38,004 bases of DNA from Oscillospiraceae bacterium (GTDB lineage Bacteria > Bacillota > Clostridia > Oscillospirales > Ruminococcaceae): NCBI GenBank assembly GCA_004554485.1, contig SFLS01000014.1, positions 1 to 38,004 of the forward strand, in the 5' to 3' direction. The notes beneath the pieces are model-generated. The model made no database searches and was not told the DNA's origin. It saw only the letters and a list, made by a program, of their open reading frames with translations. The stretch's first letter is position 1. Each line of letters begins with the position of its first letter. Of this stretch, positions 24,554-31,794 are shown piece by piece. The translations under genes were made by a program, and so were the position numbers.

Positions 24554-24621
24554 GGCTGCGGCTCCTTTCACTTGGGGGATTCCCCCTTAGTGTGAACCGC
24601 CGCGGGCCGCTTTATGCCGGA

Positions 24622-25113
24622 TCAGTAGCCCAAAATCCCCTCGATCGAATCATCCCGGGCCACCCATTCCTCGTCTACCTCAAACACCCGGTAGCTGTCG
24701 CGGGTATCCCGCACGATGACACGCTCGATGCCGGCGTTAATGATCATGCGCTTGCAGAGCGAGCAGGGCGCCGCCGCCCGGACATAACTGCCGTCACTGC
24801 ACTCCAGCCCCACCAGGTAAAGGGTGGCGCCCAGCATTTCGCTGCGGCTGGCGTTGATGATGGCGTTTTGCTCGGCGTGGACGCTGCGGCACAGCTCATA
24901 CCGTTCCCCGCGGGGGACCTGCAGCTTTTCGCGGGTACAGTAGCCCAGCTCGTTGCAGTTGGCGCGTCCGCGGGGCGCCCCTACATAGCCGGTGGAGATG
25001 ATGGTATCGTTTTTGACGATGACGGCGCCGAAATTGCGGCGAAGGCAGGTGCCGCGCCCCGTTACCGCCTCGGCGATATCCAGATAGTAGTTGATCTTAT
25101 CCCGGCGCTCCAT
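24622..25113 (-). CDS. Deoxycytidylate deaminase (ComEB type)
   Basis: A 163-residue dCMP/cytidylate deaminase-family protein, which turns dCMP into dUMP for thymidylate synthesis. The zinc site is HAEQNAI (about residues 79-85) and PCSLCKR (about 114-120), and GYVGAPRG near 42 is part of the substrate loop. In Bacillus the same family member is comEB. It heads the minus-strand run and has a good promoter at 25160-25189. ATG at 25113 has GGAGGAAG upstream. Confidence 0.9.
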   Translation of the reverse strand: MERRDKINYYLDIAEAVTGRGTCLRRNFGAVIVKNDTIISTGYVGAPRGRANCNELGYCTREKLQVPRGERYELCRSVHAEQNAIINASRSEMLGATLYLVGLECSDGSYVRAAAPCSLCKRMIINAGIERVIVRDTRDSYRVFEVDEEWVARDDSIEGILGY

Positions 25114-25159
25114 AGGCTTTCCCTTCCTCCGTAATGCACATTATGAGTGATACAGGAGT

Positions 25160-25189
25160 ATTATAACATAAAAGGCGGGGGGATTCCAA
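25160..25189 (-). promoter_or_regulatory. Promoter for the dCMP deaminase-tepA run
   Basis: On minus, TTGGAA (25189-25184), an 18-bp spacer and TATAAT (25165-25160) preceded by an extended TG-T. This is one of the strongest promoter matches in the window and could drive the whole run down to 15649. Confidence 0.75.
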
Positions 25190-25211
25190 CCCCCAACTTG
25201 TCCCTTACCCC

Positions 25212-25240
25212 TTGCATAAAGGGGCGAATTATGCTATTTT
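25212..25240 (+). promoter_or_regulatory. Possible promoter for cysE
   Basis: TTGCAT (25212-25217) and TATTTT (25235-25240) are 17 bp apart. TTGCAT lies in the loop side of a small hairpin CCCCTT/AAGGGG (25209-25224). No T-box or other known leader was seen. Confidence 0.35.
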
Positions 25241-25285
25241 TGTTTAAAAGACTTCATTTTTCTTCCTTTCGGGAGGTTATTTTTT

Positions 25286-25936
25286 ATGTTCAATCGAATC
25301 CGGGAGGATATCCGCTCGGTGCGACAGCGGGACCCCGCCGCACGCTCCGGCTTTGAGATTTTATTGGTATACGCCGGGGTACACGCCCTGTTCTGGCACC
25401 GGCCCGCCCACTGGCTGTACCGGCACCGCTGCTTTTTGCTGGCCCGGCTCATCAGCCAGCTCACCCGCTTTTTTACCGGGATTGAGATCCACCCCGGCGC
25501 GGTGATCGGGCACAACGTCTTTATCGACCACGGTTCCGGCACCGTGATCGGCGAAACGGCGGAGGTGGGTGACGGCTGCACCCTGTACCAGGGCGTGACG
25601 CTGGGCGGCACCGGCAAGGATACCGGCAAACGCCACCCCACCCTGGGGCGCAATGTGATGGTGGGCTGCGGTGCCAAGGTGCTGGGTCCGGTACGGGTGG
25701 GCGATAATTGCAAGATCGCCGCCAACGCTGTACTGCTGCATTCCATCGACGCCGACAGCACCGCCGTGGGCGTGCCTGCCCGGGTGGTGCGGGTCAGCAA
25801 CGTGCGGCTGGAAAACGAACAGCTGGACCACGTTCACATCCCCGACCCCATCCAGCAGGAGCTGAACCGGGCCTGGCAGCAGATCGCCGCGTTGCAAAAG
25901 CGGCTGGACCAGTTGGAAGCACAGCAAAAGGAATAG
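25286..25936 (+). CDS. cysE: Serine O-acetyltransferase
   Basis: A 216-residue CysE (EpsC type) that makes O-acetyl-L-serine from L-serine and acetyl-CoA, the first step of cysteine synthesis. After a helical N-terminus (about residues 1-65) comes the left-handed beta helix with hexapeptide repeats: IHPGAVIGHNVFIDHGSGTVIGETAEVGDG, with the catalytic HGSG and later GGTGKDTGKRHP. A coiled-coil tail (IAALQKRLDQLE) ends it. ATG at 25286 has GGGAGG upstream. It stands alone, with no cysK or cysS next to it, and ends at a clear terminator. Confidence 0.93.
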   Translation: MFNRIREDIRSVRQRDPAARSGFEILLVYAGVHALFWHRPAHWLYRHRCFLLARLISQLTRFFTGIEIHPGAVIGHNVFIDHGSGTVIGETAEVGDGCTLYQGVTLGGTGKDTGKRHPTLGRNVMVGCGAKVLGPVRVGDNCKIAANAVLLHSIDADSTAVGVPARVVRVSNVRLENEQLDHVHIPDPIQQELNRAWQQIAALQKRLDQLEAQQKE

Positions 25937-25963
25937 GAAAAAGAAAAGGAATAAAACACCTAT

Positions 25964-25992
25964 AGCCTGCCGGCAAAACGGCAGGCTTTTTT
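25964..25992 (+). terminator. Terminator after cysE
   Basis: GCCTGCCG (25965-25972) and CGGCAGGC (25979-25986) form a perfect stem with a short A-rich loop, followed by six T. It also lies just downstream of the minus-strand gene ending at 26007, but the T-run favours plus. Confidence 0.88.
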
Positions 25993-26006
25993 CGGTACAG
26001 CGCCCC

Positions 26007-26303
26007 TTACAGCGCGCCGACCAAACGGCGCAGCGGTGCCAGCCAATCCCGCTGGGGCTGGGCACCCTTCAGCAGAAAGCGCTCCCCGAAAAAGACCGCC
26101 TCCATCGGTTTGCCCTCCAGCGCCGCCTGCTGTCGGCCGGCGGGGCAGTCCCGCAGAGGATGCAGCGTTCCCATCTGCACCGCGCCGGTGCCAAGGGCCG
26201 CCGAAAGGCTCCCCTCCCCCGGACGGATCACGGCGCCGTGGGCGACGATGCGGCCGTTCTGCTCAAATTGGATCCCGGTAATGGTAAGAATCTGTTCGGT
26301 CAT
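26007..26303 (-). CDS. Unknown 98-residue protein
   Basis: Not recognised. The product starts MTEQILTITGIQFEQNGRIV, is mostly beta-strand-like, has two cysteine-free halves except for one DCPAGRQ motif near residue 56, and ends in a helical, basic stretch. ATG at 26303 has GGGAGGAA upstream. It is divergent from the HAD phosphatase gene and its promoter region shares the string CTATnnTAGCGC with that of luxS (see findings). No membrane segment or signal peptide is visible. It is probably a real gene because start, ribosome site and promoter agree. Confidence 0.6.
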   Translation of the reverse strand: MTEQILTITGIQFEQNGRIVAHGAVIRPGEGSLSAALGTGAVQMGTLHPLRDCPAGRQQAALEGKPMEAVFFGERFLLKGAQPQRDWLAPLRRLVGAL

Positions 26304-26330
26304 GGCGGTTCCTCCCGTTTTGTCAGCACT

Positions 26331-26372
26331 TTTTGGTTCTGTCCCTATCATAGCGCAGGGGGTGTCCCATAG
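26331..26372 (-). promoter_or_regulatory. Promoter region of the unknown 98-residue protein gene
   Basis: On minus, GCGCTATGATAGGGACAGAA runs from the -10 (TATGAT) into the transcript. The luxS promoter has GCGCTACAATAGGGACAGAA at the same place. The -35 is unclear. Confidence 0.5.
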
Positions 26373-26384
26373 AACGGACTTTGG

Positions 26385-26413
26385 TGGACTTGTCCGTCCG
26401 CTTGTGCTATAGT
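26385..26413 (+). promoter_or_regulatory. Extended -10 promoter for the HAD phosphatase gene
   Basis: TATAGT (26408-26413) with TG at 26405-26406. The -35 region, 17 bp upstream, is weak. The leader to ATG 26454 is about 35 nt. Confidence 0.45.
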
Positions 26414-26453
26414 TATGTGGAAACAAGCGCCAAAATGCCGGGGAGGACAGGAT

Positions 26454-27245
26454 ATGGAGCAAAATGCAGCCCTTTTACAAAAGATCCGGCTTTTCGTACT
26501 GGACCTGGACGGGACGGTATCCCTGGGGGACCGCCTGCTGCCCGGCGCGGTGGAAATGATCGCGCGGGCCAGAGCCCTCGGCCGGCGTATCCTCTTTTTT
26601 ACCAACAACACCAGCCGCAGCCCGCTGGAATACGTGGAGCGTCTGAACCGGATGGGGCTGGCCGTTACCCGGGCGGATATCCTGACCGCCGGGGACGTGA
26701 CGGTGCATTACCTGCGGCAGCACCACCCCGGTGCCCGGGTGTTCCTGCTGGGGGTGCCGGCGCTGCGGGAGAGTTTTGCCGCGGGCGGCATCCGGCTGGT
26801 GGAGGAGGACCCCGACCTGGTGGTGGCGGGCTTTGATAAAACGCTGACCTATGAACGGCTGGAGAAAGCCTGCATCTTTCTGCGGCGGGGCGCCGGTTTT
26901 CTGGCCACCCACCCGGATATCAACTGCCCCACCGAAGCGGAGCCGATCCCCGACTGCGGCGCTATCTGCGCCGCCATTACCGTCAGCACCGGCCGCACCC
27001 CCCGCTGCCTGGGCAAGCCTGCTGCCGAAACGGTGGAGCTGGTGGAGGCGGTGAGCGGCCTGCGGCGGGAGAGCATCGCCTTTGTGGGCGACCGTCTGTA
27101 TACCGATGTGGCCTGCGGCACCCGCAACGGCGCGCTCGGCATCCTGGTGATGACCGGCGAGACCACCCCGGATATGCTGGCGGAAAGCAGCTTTTCCCCC
27201 GATGCGGTGTTCCCCTCCCTGGGGGCGATGGCGCCGCTGCTGTGA
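26454..27245 (+). CDS. HAD-IIA family phosphatase (NagD-like)
   Basis: A 263-residue haloacid-dehalogenase-superfamily phosphatase of subfamily IIA (NagD/p-nitrophenylphosphatase type). The four HAD motifs are visible: DLDGTVSLGD (about residues 16-25, nucleophile aspartate), FFTNNTS (near 49), the LGKPAAE lysine (near 186) and VGDRLYTDVACG (near 211). The C2-type cap lies between. Its substrate, possibly a sugar or nucleotide phosphate, cannot be told. ATG at 26454 has GGGGAGG upstream. It ends 13 nt before a shared terminator. Confidence 0.9.
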   Translation: MEQNAALLQKIRLFVLDLDGTVSLGDRLLPGAVEMIARARALGRRILFFTNNTSRSPLEYVERLNRMGLAVTRADILTAGDVTVHYLRQHHPGARVFLLGVPALRESFAAGGIRLVEEDPDLVVAGFDKTLTYERLEKACIFLRRGAGFLATHPDINCPTEAEPIPDCGAICAAITVSTGRTPRCLGKPAAETVELVEAVSGLRRESIAFVGDRLYTDVACGTRNGALGILVMTGETTPDMLAESSFSPDAVFPSLGAMAPLL

Positions 27246-27249
27246 TGAA

Positions 27250-27302
27250 AAAAACAGGCCCTCCCGGCGGGATACGCTTTCCGGGAGGGCGTTATTATTT
27301 AT
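27250..27302. terminator. Bidirectional terminator between the HAD gene and galM
   Basis: A perfect 10-bp stem GCCCTCCCGG (27258-27267)/CCGGGAGGGC (27281-27290). On minus it is followed by a run of eight T (read from 27255 down), which makes it strong for galM; on plus the T-rich tail is looser. Confidence 0.88.
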
Positions 27303-27316
27303 TGTGCGATTATGCG

Positions 27317-28274
27317 TTATTCCTCCATCAGGCCGAAGAACCAGACCGTTTCCGATTCGTAGGTTTCGCCCTGCCGCAGCAGGATGGAGGGGAAGGCGGG
27401 ATGGTGGGGGCTATCCGGATAATGCTGCGTTTCCAGGCAAAGGCCGCCGTACCGGGGGCAGGGCGCGCCGCCCCGGCCGCGCTCCCCGGCCAGAAAGTTG
27501 AGAGGCCGGATCGTAATCCAGCAGGAAGTTGTGGTCGTAGCCGCCGGCGTTTTGCAGCTGTGGGTGCGGCACGGCGATGCGCTCCCCGATGCGGTGCGGC
27601 GTGGTAAAATCCAGCGGCGTACCGGCGACCGGGGCGATCTCCCCGGTGGGGATCAGCTGACCGTCCACCGGCGTAAAGCGGGAAGCCGCCAGCTCCAGCC
27701 GGTGGTCCAGGATATCCCCCTGCCCCGCCAGGTTGAAGTAGGTGTGGTTGGTCAGGTTGAGCAGGGTATCCCCCTCCTCGGCGGTGGCGGTGTAATGGAT
27801 AATGAGGGCGTCCTGCTGCGTCAGGCAGTAGCGCACCTCCACGTGCAGCCGGCCGGGATAGCCCTCCTCCCCCGACGGGGCGGTGCGGGAAAACACCACG
27901 ACGTTATCCACATCCTCGGTGCTCCACTGCCACAGCCGGCGGTCAAAGCCGCATACCCCGCCGTGCAGGTGGTTTTCGCCGTCATTGGCGGCCAGAGGGT
28001 ATTCCCTGCCGTTGAGCGAGAAGGAGGCCCCCGCAATGCGGTTGGCGACCCGCCCGATGGTGCCGCCGAAATGCGGTGAAGCGATGTAATCCGCTATGGT
28101 ATCGCAGCCGAGGGTGACCTCCGCCACCGTGCCGTTTTTATCCGGCACGCAGATGCTGTGGACCGACGCCCCGAAGTTCAGCAGGTTGACCTCCATGGTA
28201 TTGTGGTTGAACAGCGTAAAGCGGGTGACCGCCTGTCCCTCGGGCGTTCTGCCGAAAAAGTGTTTGTATACCAT
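27317..28274 (-). pseudogene. galM: Aldose 1-epimerase galM, broken by a small internal deletion and frameshift
   Basis: The first ~260 residues are a good galactose mutarotase: FGRTPEGQAV start, GRVANRIAGASF, the catalytic NHTYFNLAG histidine, and GGYDHNFLLD. After LLDYDPAS the frame breaks; the original frame stops at 27411. The true C-terminus continues in another frame: NFLAGERGRGG, then YGGLCLETQHYPDSP with the conserved ETQ glutamate, and ends ...FGLMEE with a stop at 27317. Joined, the product would be about 319 residues against the usual 340-350, so some 25-30 residues (about 3n+2 nt) are missing between YDPAS and GNF. A real mutation or an assembly error are both possible. The gene starts 6 nt after luxS and would be in its operon. 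Confidence 0.85.
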
Positions 28275-28280
28275 CTGCCG

Positions 28281-28745
28281 TCACTCCCCCCTGGTGTATT
28301 GCAGGTCGCCGGCCTGCCAATGGGCCAGCACCGGCAGCATCCGGGCGGCCGCCGCCCGGGCGCCCGGGAGGTCCTGCTCGAGATAGTTGCCGCATTCCGC
28401 CGCCGTCGCGCCGGGGATCTCCCCCTCATACTCCGCGATGAAGCGCAGCGCCTGCCGCGTCAGCTCGATGGCATTTTCGTGGCACATCCCCTGGGTGAGA
28501 AAATAAAATCCGGTGCGGCAGCCCATCGGCCCGAAGTAGACAATGTGCGGCGCAAAGACGCTGTTGCGCACATAGGTGGCAAACAGATGCTCGATGGTGT
28601 GCAGCACCGCAGGCGGCAAAAACGGCGGGGTATTGGGGCGGATAAAGCGAAGATCGTAGGTGACAACATCGCCGTCGGTGCGGGAAAGGTACATCCCCGG
28701 CTGCAGCACGGTATGGTCGACCTCAAAGCTGGCAATGCGTTTCAT
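28281..28745 (-). CDS. luxS: S-ribosylhomocysteine lyase LuxS
   Basis: A 154-residue LuxS that splits S-ribosylhomocysteine into homocysteine and the AI-2 precursor, part of the activated methyl cycle. The metal ligands are in HTIEH (residues 49-53) and a later cysteine in AECGN (118), and the catalytic cysteine is in GCRTGFY (76). Length normal. ATG at 28745. A good promoter lies upstream (28781-28809), and galM follows on the same strand. Confidence 0.94.
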   Translation of the reverse strand: MKRIASFEVDHTVLQPGMYLSRTDGDVVTYDLRFIRPNTPPFLPPAVLHTIEHLFATYVRNSVFAPHIVYFGPMGCRTGFYFLTQGMCHENAIELTRQALRFIAEYEGEIPGATAAECGNYLEQDLPGARAAAARMLPVLAHWQAGDLQYTRGE

Positions 28746-28780
28746 GGCGTGGGGCCCTCCTTTGGGATTCTGTCCCTATT

Positions 28781-28809
28781 GTAGCGCGTCCGGGCAGCGC
28801 TGCCAAGGG
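28781..28809 (-). promoter_or_regulatory. Promoter for luxS
   Basis: On minus, TTGGCA, a 17-bp spacer and TACAAT, followed by AGGGACAGAA. The -10 and the first transcribed bases match the promoter at 26331-26372. Confidence 0.7.
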
Positions 28810-28836
28810 GGAAAATTCCCCGGGGAGCGCAGGCCC

Positions 28837-28927
28837 GCCCGCAGGGCGCTCCGGCCGCGGCAAAGCCGCGGCCGGAGCCGGCGGCCGAAGGCCGCCGCGC
28901 GGCGCGAAGCGCCGCGGCCCTGCGGGC
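28837..28927 (+). repeat. Cruciform repeat, copy G
   Basis: A 91-bp element with an 11-bp outer stem GCCCGCAGGGC (28837-28847)/GCCCTGCGGGC (28917-28927). The first hairpin is longer than in other copies: GCTCCGGCCGCGGC and its exact complement, loop aaa. Then CGGCGGCC/GGCCGCCG (loop gaa) and CGCGGCGC/GCGCCGCG (loop gaa). Orientation as A, C and E. It lies between luxS and the terminator of the amidohydrolase. Confidence 0.9.
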
Positions 28928-28945
28928 GGACTTTCCCCGGGCAGG

Positions 28946-28975
28946 AAAAGGGGCGCCCCATAAGGAGCGCCCCCT
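28946..28975 (-). terminator. Terminator after the amidohydrolase gene
   Basis: On minus, GGGGCGC (28973-28967) pairs with GCGCCCC (28956-28950) and is followed by TTTT. It lies just past the stop codon at 28993. Confidence 0.65.
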
Positions 28976-28992
28976 TCCCAAGAGAGAAAACA

Positions 28993-30231
28993 TTAGAAGA
29001 TGGCAAGTTTGGACTGGACGGTGGTCGAAGCGACTACGCGTCCGCGCTTGATGACGTAGCGGCGTTCCGGCGTCAGACGGATGGCGTCGCGGGCGTCGCG
29101 GCAAGCGGTGATGACGATATCGGCGTTGCAGCCGACCTTCAGGCCGTAGTTCTCCAGGCGGAGGATCTTGGCGGCGTCATCGGTGATCATATCGAAGGTC
29201 TTTTCGATCTCGTCGGGCAGGCTGAGCTGGGCGGCGTGGCCGGTAATGAGGGCCACCTGCAGCATATCGCCGGCGCCGTAGGGATAGAAGGTATCGTTGA
29301 CGCAGTCCTGGCCGAAGCTCATGGTCACGCCGGCGGCCAGCAGCTCCTTGACGCGGGTAATGCCGCGGCGGATGGGCTGCTTATCCAGACGGCCCTGCAG
29401 CATCAGGTTGGTCACGGGGTTGGTGATGACATTGATGCCGGCCTTTTTCACCTTTTCGATGACATAGGCCGCATAGTGGTCGTCATAGGCGGCCATGGCG
29501 CAGGTGTGTCCGGCGGTCACACGGCCCTGCCAGCCGCGGGCGATGGTCTCATCCGCCACCATTTCCAGCGTGCGGTAGAAAGGATCGTCGCTTTCATCGA
29601 CGTGCATATCCACGTCGGCGTCGAATTTTTCGGCAATATCAAAGCAGATCTTGACGTGCTCCCGGCTGTCGTCGGGGCAGTTTTCGTTGGCGGGCATACC
29701 GCCTACCACGTCGCAGCCCATTTCCATGGCCTGCCACATCAGCTTATCCGCACCGGGATCCTTGATGATGCCCTCCTGCGGGAACGCGACGGTCTGCATA
29801 TCCACAACGCCCTTGTACTTATCCTTCAGCGCCAGGACGCCTTCGGTCGCCTTCAGACCGGTGATGGTATCCACATCAATGTGGGTACGGATATTCAGCA
29901 CGCCGTTTTTGATCTCCCGTTCCACCACGTCGCCGCCGCGGGCCAGGATATCCTCGTTGACATAGTTGCGCTTTTTGTCCCACAGCATTTCAATGGCTTC
30001 CTTAAGGGTGCCGGACTGGTTCTTGGGCAGAACATCCAGTACGTTCACCTTATCCAGATGGATGTGGGGATCAATGTAGGAAGCGGTGGTCAGGTTGCCC
30101 TCGGCATCAATGACCGTTTCGGCTTCGGCGGTCAGGCCGGCGCCGATCTCCACGATCTTGCCGCCGTCGATGAGAATGTTGACCAGCTCTTCACGGTCGC
30201 GGAGTTTTGCGTTTTTAATCAGCATCTGCAT
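28993..30231 (-). CDS. Cytosine deaminase-like amidohydrolase
   Basis: A 412-residue metal-dependent amidohydrolase of the cytosine-deaminase (CodA) group. The metal and catalytic motifs follow the CodA order: PHIHLDK (about residues 59-65), MHVDESDDP (near 207, histidine and catalytic glutamate), TAGHTCAM (near 241), and SFGQDCVND (near 303, aspartate). It would deaminate cytosine or a related pyrimidine, purine or creatinine-type ring; the exact substrate is not readable. ATG at 30231 has GGAGGG upstream; an ATG at 30225 is also possible. The long leader can form two mutually exclusive hairpins (30263-30338). It has its own promoter at 30406-30434 and terminator. Confidence 0.85.
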   Translation of the reverse strand: MQMLIKNAKLRDREELVNILIDGGKIVEIGAGLTAEAETVIDAEGNLTTASYIDPHIHLDKVNVLDVLPKNQSGTLKEAIEMLWDKKRNYVNEDILARGGDVVEREIKNGVLNIRTHIDVDTITGLKATEGVLALKDKYKGVVDMQTVAFPQEGIIKDPGADKLMWQAMEMGCDVVGGMPANENCPDDSREHVKICFDIAEKFDADVDMHVDESDDPFYRTLEMVADETIARGWQGRVTAGHTCAMAAYDDHYAAYVIEKVKKAGINVITNPVTNLMLQGRLDKQPIRRGITRVKELLAAGVTMSFGQDCVNDTFYPYGAGDMLQVALITGHAAQLSLPDEIEKTFDMITDDAAKILRLENYGLKVGCNADIVITACRDARDAIRLTPERRYVIKRGRVVASTTVQSKLAIF

Positions 30232-30262
30232 AATAAATCCCTCCAAAATCAGTTCTCCTTCG

Positions 30263-30338
30263 GCAGGGCGCTGCTTGATAAGACAATCCGAACAAGCCCT
30301 TTGGAAAGCGCCCTGCTCTCGTAATGAGAGCAGGGCGC
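30263..30338 (-). promoter_or_regulatory. Attenuator-like leader with alternative hairpins
   Basis: On minus, a perfect 13-bp hairpin forms between 30338-30326 and 30320-30308 (loop ATTAC). Its 3' arm contains GCAGGGCGC. The 5'-arm sequence GCGCCCTGC occurs a second time downstream at 30271-30263, so the same arm can pair with either copy. The second pairing lies about 30 nt before the ribosome site. I do not match it to a known riboswitch class. Confidence 0.6.
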
Positions 30339-30405
30339 GAAACATCTGGGAAAAGCCTCTCCATAGTCTGCCAATATCCGGAGGACTCCTATTCGGTTCG
30401 ATATT

Positions 30406-30434
30406 AGTTTAACATAAAATGTATGTTCTGACAA
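30406..30434 (-). promoter_or_regulatory. Promoter with internal palindrome for the amidohydrolase
   Basis: On minus, TTGTCA (30434-30429), 17-bp spacer, TAAACT (30411-30406) with an extended TG-T. The spacer holds an inverted repeat AACATA/TATGTT with 5 bp between, a possible operator. Confidence 0.6.
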
Positions 30435-30440
30435 GGGCCT

Positions 30441-30701
30441 TTATTGAGAAAGTACCGTTACATTTTTGTTGGAATCCACCAAATAGATGGCATAGAGGGT
30501 GGGGTCGATGCCGCTTTGCGCCACCAGCTGCCGGGCCTGTTCGTAGGCCTGCGTGGGCAGCCGCAGCGAGATCCCGCAGCTCTGGGTCACGGCGCGCAGC
30601 GTGGGCATCGTCGCCACCGGCATATGCGGTTCCAGCAGCCGTTCCACCCGCATGGCGGTATGAGTATTTTCAAAGGAGATCATCAGAAAATTATCTTCCA
30701 A
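30441..30701 (-). CDS. DUF3343 domain protein
   Basis: An 86-residue protein of the DUF3343 family, small clostridial proteins often linked to selenium or sulfur transfer. The family's S-T/N-T-H-x-A-M opening (FENTHTAMRVERLL) and SCGISLRLP motif with the conserved cysteine (near residue 42) are present. The role is unknown. TTG at 30701 has AAAGGTG upstream; an ATG at 30683 is the alternative and gives 80 residues. Confidence 0.75.
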   Translation of the reverse strand: MEDNFLMISFENTHTAMRVERLLEPHMPVATMPTLRAVTQSCGISLRLPTQAYEQARQLVAQSGIDPTLYAIYLVDSNKNVTVLSQ

Positions 30702-30775
30702 GCCGTTTCACCTTTCTCCCGTTTTTTCTTTTCCCCGGAAGCTCCGCCGGCAAAAGGTCCGCGCGCCGCCGGTCG

Positions 30776-31096
30776 TTAGGAGTATTTTCCCAAAGCCTTT
30801 TTGTATGCACGCCGCACAAGGTACCGCCCCACCGTACAGCCAAAGCCCGGGCTGATCCCGCCCGGCAGAGGAAGGAGCAAAAACAGCATGCCGGAAAGGA
30901 CACAGGCCAAAGAGCATTTCCGGTACAGCCGGGCCATTTCTCCGTTGTAGGCCTGCACATCCCGGACCGTCACCTTCCGTTTTTCCTCTTCCCCGCTCCA
31001 AAAGCCGGTCGGTTCCCTGCTGTCCCGGTTGCGGGAGATCCCATACCAAAGGAACGCGCACAGCAGGCAACAGACCGCCCCGATGGTTCTTTCCAC
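30776..31096 (-). CDS. Small two-segment membrane protein, function unknown
   Basis: A 106-residue protein with two hydrophobic segments (about 5-20 and 60-85) around a charged middle FWSGEEEKRKVTVRDVQAYNGE. The FWSG and DVxAYN pattern is common in small clostridial membrane proteins of unknown role. I choose GTG at 31096 (AAGGAA upstream). A GTG at 31147 lies inside the 14-bp putative attachment core, so it would make a coding start depend on the inserted element. Likely the last native chromosome gene before the element. Confidence 0.6.
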   Translation of the reverse strand: MERTIGAVCCLLCAFLWYGISRNRDSREPTGFWSGEEEKRKVTVRDVQAYNGEMARLYRKCSLACVLSGMLFLLLPLPGGISPGFGCTVGRYLVRRAYKKALGKYS

Positions 31097-31137
31097 TATC
31101 CTGATATTCCTTCCGCTTTTTGTCTGATATCGCGAGC

Positions 31138-31151
31138 TTATTCCCACTCGC
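31138..31151. repeat. Left attachment-core repeat
   Basis: TTATTCCCACTCGC, repeated exactly at 37902-37915. Its complement GAGTGGGAATAA is the usual 3' end of guaA (Glu-Trp-Glu-stop), a known integration site of genomic islands. guaA itself does not precede either copy. Confidence 0.6.
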
Positions 31152-31419
31152 TCCCTAAAACCGTGACCTAAACGATTTCGTATAGATGGTTTAGCTTCGG
31201 TTATCGGGATTACTTAGATTATCCAAGAATTACGGTGTATCATAATTCCTGTTGTCATTTTGTTGTCACGCTGACAAGGATATTATACTTAATTGCACCA
31301 CATAAATCAAGTGGTTATTGCCATTCTGTATCTGTCATTGTTAATCGTAAGTATGCTGAGTTTCGAATCAGGCAGCGCAGAGAATATTTAGGATGGTAAC
31401 ACAGAGAGGAGCACTCTAA
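31152..31419. other. Non-coding left end of the element
   Basis: About 270 nt with no gene. It holds the arm-like pair GTTGTC (31251-31256, 31262-31267) and an inverted repeat TTGTCACGCTGACAA just after it. AT-rich compared with the chromosome. Confidence 0.5.
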
Positions 31420-31584
31420 ATGGATTTATCAAATGTATCTACCGCCGAGCTCGTCCGCGAGCTATCCAACCGGGAAGGCGTGGAGAAAATCGTGGTCGAG
31501 CCGTATCAGCCCTACCAAATCATTGTGGGCGAGACCCATGTCTCCGATTCCGGTCCAATCGTACTTCTGAGAGTTTGGGACTGA
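31420..31584 (+). CDS. BC1881-like small protein
   Basis: A 54-residue protein, MDLSNVSTAELVRELSNREG then VEPYQPYQ and ending GPIVLLRVWD. This matches the pattern of small BC1881-type proteins found in phages and conjugative elements of Firmicutes (ST-x-EL-V-x-EL-x-x-REGV). Function unknown. ATG at 31420 has GAGAGGAG upstream, and a terminator hairpin follows at 31638-31666. Its presence fits the mobile-element context. Confidence 0.6.
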   Translation: MDLSNVSTAELVRELSNREGVEKIVVEPYQPYQIIVGETHVSDSGPIVLLRVWD

Positions 31585-31637
31585 CAAACGACGCGTTCGC
31601 CGAGGGAATCGACAGTTCATTGAGGCACCTAAAACAG

Positions 31638-31672
31638 CCGCAAGTCATCATTTTGGTGACTTGCGGTGTCTT
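31638..31672 (+). terminator. Terminator after the BC1881-like gene
   Basis: A perfect 10-bp stem CCGCAAGTCA (31638-31647)/TGACTTGCGG (31657-31666) followed by a T-rich tract TGTCTTTGT. Confidence 0.6.
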
Positions 31673-31794
31673 TGTCCGCATTCTGATCCGAAATCTGCAC
31701 TGAAATTCAGCACAAATCATCGTGATAATGACTATACAAGGCGACCGCAATTTGTGCAATCATACGAAAATTGCTCAAAAGGCCTCATTTTAGC

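Noticed and set aside
25114..25285. A T-box or SAM leader upstream of cysE
   Set aside because: No T-box sequence (TGGN bulge and its conserved stem) and no SAM-riboswitch core; only small hairpins were found.
2972..28927. The repeats as a CRISPR array
   Set aside because: Not regularly spaced, kilobases apart, both orientations, and no cas genes.
30240..30420. A purine or guanidine riboswitch before the cytosine-deaminase-like gene
   Set aside because: The conserved junction bases of the purine, PreQ1 and ykkC-type classes are absent, so it was reported only as an unclassified attenuator-like leader.
31096..31147. An upstream GTG start for the small membrane protein
   Set aside because: It lies inside the putative attachment core; the later GTG with its own ribosome site is more likely.
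31520..31759. A 79-residue frame on minus over the BC1881-like gene and its terminator
   Set aside because: Spans a terminator hairpin, has no ribosome site and overlaps a better-supported gene.
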